Shown piece by piece: positions 63,400 through 64,000 of a stretch of DNA of 64,000 nucleotides. The notes under the pieces were generated by a model. That model was not told the DNA's origin. It did no database searches and saw only the letters and a program-made list of their open reading frames with translations. Position 1 is the stretch's first letter. Each line of letters starts with the position of its first letter. Location of the stretch: contig JAGGAB010000001.1 in NCBI GenBank assembly GCA_017889705.1, positions 92,791 to 156,790 on the forward strand. The letters run 5' to 3'. Position numbers and translations under genes: made by a program. This DNA comes from Bacillota bacterium. GTDB lineage: Bacteria; Bacillota; Negativicutes; Sporomusales; Sporomusaceae.

Positions 63400-63540
63400 A
63401 TGATATTAAAGCATGAATGCGGTGGCCATGCTCACACCACTGGTACTGGAGTAGTTATAGGCTGGAACAAGTGTGTGTGTAGTAGATGCGGAGAAGTATT
63501 TTACAGGTGGATTACTGCTAAAATGCTAGGCATAGAATGA
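63400..63540 (+). CDS. 46-residue small protein with Cys/His metal-site pattern (unknown)
   Basis: ATG 63400 with GGAGG 5 bases upstream, followed by a strong terminator. Contains H-E-C-G-G-H-A-H near the start and C-V-C-S-R-C at 27-32, likely a zinc ribbon or redox site. No membrane span. Family not recognised. Confidence 0.65.
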   Translation: MILKHECGGHAHTTGTGVVIGWNKCVCSRCGEVFYRWITAKMLGIE

Positions 63541-63542
63541 TA

Positions 63543-63568
63543 AAAAACGCTCAGCTGAGCGTTTTTTT
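63543..63568 (+). terminator. Terminator after the Cys/His small gene
   Basis: AAAAAACGCTC-AGCT-GAGCGTTTTTTT, nearly perfect, with T run. Confidence 0.9.
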
Positions 63569-63829
63569 ATTTCTACTCTTTTCTAAAGAAATTCATGGTC
63601 GACGGGCAAATCGATTTTATGCTATTTATAACAAAGAATCGTATTACAGTTTCCCGGAAGATAAAATTATTTATCAATCTTAATGATTACATTGAAAAAA
63701 CATGCAACAATTTGGCATTTTACTATAGCTCTTATTGTGATAATAATATACTGCAGCCGCCTGCCGGGTAACTGGTGGGCGGTTCTCCATTTTCATGTAG
63801 TGTGCCAAATATTGCATTACTGTTTCTAA
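63569..63829. other. Non-coding stretch with a second hairpin copy
   Basis: No supported gene. An open frame 63595-63771 lacks a ribosome binding site. The hairpin at 63755-63784 (loop GGGTAACT) resembles the one at 60177-60205. Confidence 0.45.
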
Positions 63830-64000
63830 AAAAAATTAAAGTTTACGTACTACAATGTTACCCTTAAATCAAACAAAGATAATATTCAATGGACCATCAC
63901 GTCTGTTAACAAAGCAAAGACTACAGAACAAAATTCTCAAAACAGTAATAATGGCAATGCAAGTAATAGCAACACTTCCGGCAATACCGGTAGCGGAACT
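63830..64000 (+). pseudogene. Start-less open frame entering an Asn/Ser-rich region, cut by window edge
   Basis: After a stop at 63827-63829 the frame stays open to the edge: KFTYYNVTLKSNKDNIQWTI, then TSVNKAKTTEQNS and an Asn/Ser/Gly-rich tail. No ATG, GTG or TTG start is seen in this frame. It may be an N-truncated gene, or the start lies upstream across a frame break. Confidence 0.35.

Noticed and set aside
63595..63771. Frame starting MVDGQID, similar to the amidohydrolase C-terminal motif (MVDGQMVG)
   Set aside because: Similarity spans only about 20 bases, no ribosome binding site, and the rest has no amidohydrolase features; probably chance.
1..64000. CRISPR arrays or insertion sequences
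   Set aside because: No regularly spaced direct repeats and no transposase-like frames with terminal repeats were found on reading through.

Overview
The window is a 64 kb piece of chromosome from an endospore-forming, anaerobic-type Firmicute. About 59 kb is dense with core and sporulation genes, nearly all on the + strand. The gene order (spoIVB-spo0A; spoIIM-xerD-deoB-pdp-dacF-spoIIA-spoVA; scpAB; ytfIJ; dacB-spmAB-rluB; gpsA-spoIVA) follows the Bacillus/Clostridium backbone. A fused IspH-ribosomal protein S1 gene, butyrate kinase and a CstA transporter beside a LytS/LytR-type pair suggest a spore-forming anaerobe. A Sporomusa-like Negativicute is my best guess, but that is inference: no rRNA or other decisive marker is present.

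Layout. 1-4.8 kb: end of dxs, tlyA, nadK, an MnmM-type methyltransferase, argR and recN. 5-7.3 kb: spoIVB and spo0A; spo0A has a SigH-type promoter overlapping a 0A box. 7.4-9.2 kb: butyrate kinase and a P-loop ATPase. 9.4-19 kb: nudF, a PHP/zinc-ribbon protein, spoIIM, a yqzK-like gene, xerD, deoB, pdp, dacF (SigF-like promoter) and the spoIIA operon (SigH-like promoter). 19-24 kb: dodecin and the spoVA operon (spoVAC-VAD-VAEB, an unrecognised Gln/Asn-rich gene, VAEA, VAF). 24-32 kb: a lipoprotein, an M50 protease, trpS, scpAB, a DUF2953 gene, ytfJ, a ferritin-like small protein, dacB and spmAB. 32-34.5 kb: a two-gene flavin/iron-sulfur module between spmB and rluB. 34.5-47.7 kb: rluB, a second flavoprotein, aroA, cmk, plsC, a LytS/LytR-type pair, cstA, ispH-S1 and fni. 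47.7-58.7 kb: a DUF1614 gene with spoIIP, a PDZ/radical-SAM protein, der, plsY, gpsA, spoIVA, an ACT protein, hom and thrB.

From a tRNA-Pro(GGG) at 59.0 kb onward the window changes character. It holds short genes on both strands, frame-broken genes, hairpins and sparse coding. It includes a convergent pair of related CBO0543-type membrane genes, each broken by an apparent one-base deletion, several tiny ORFs with good ribosome binding sites, an amidohydrolase, and a low-complexity open frame running off the end. No integrase, transposase, CRISPR array or rRNA was seen.

The sporulation genes cover phosphorelay output (Spo0A), forespore sigma control (SpoIIAA/AB/SigF), engulfment (SpoIIM, SpoIIP), the SigK checkpoint type protease (SpoIVB), coat basement (SpoIVA), dipicolinate uptake (SpoVA), and cortex/core maturation (DacF, DacB, SpmA/B, YtfJ). 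Best candidates for something undescribed are the Gln/Asn-rich protein inside spoVA, the flavin/Fe-S pair between spmB and rluB, and the palindrome lying over the cstA promoter.
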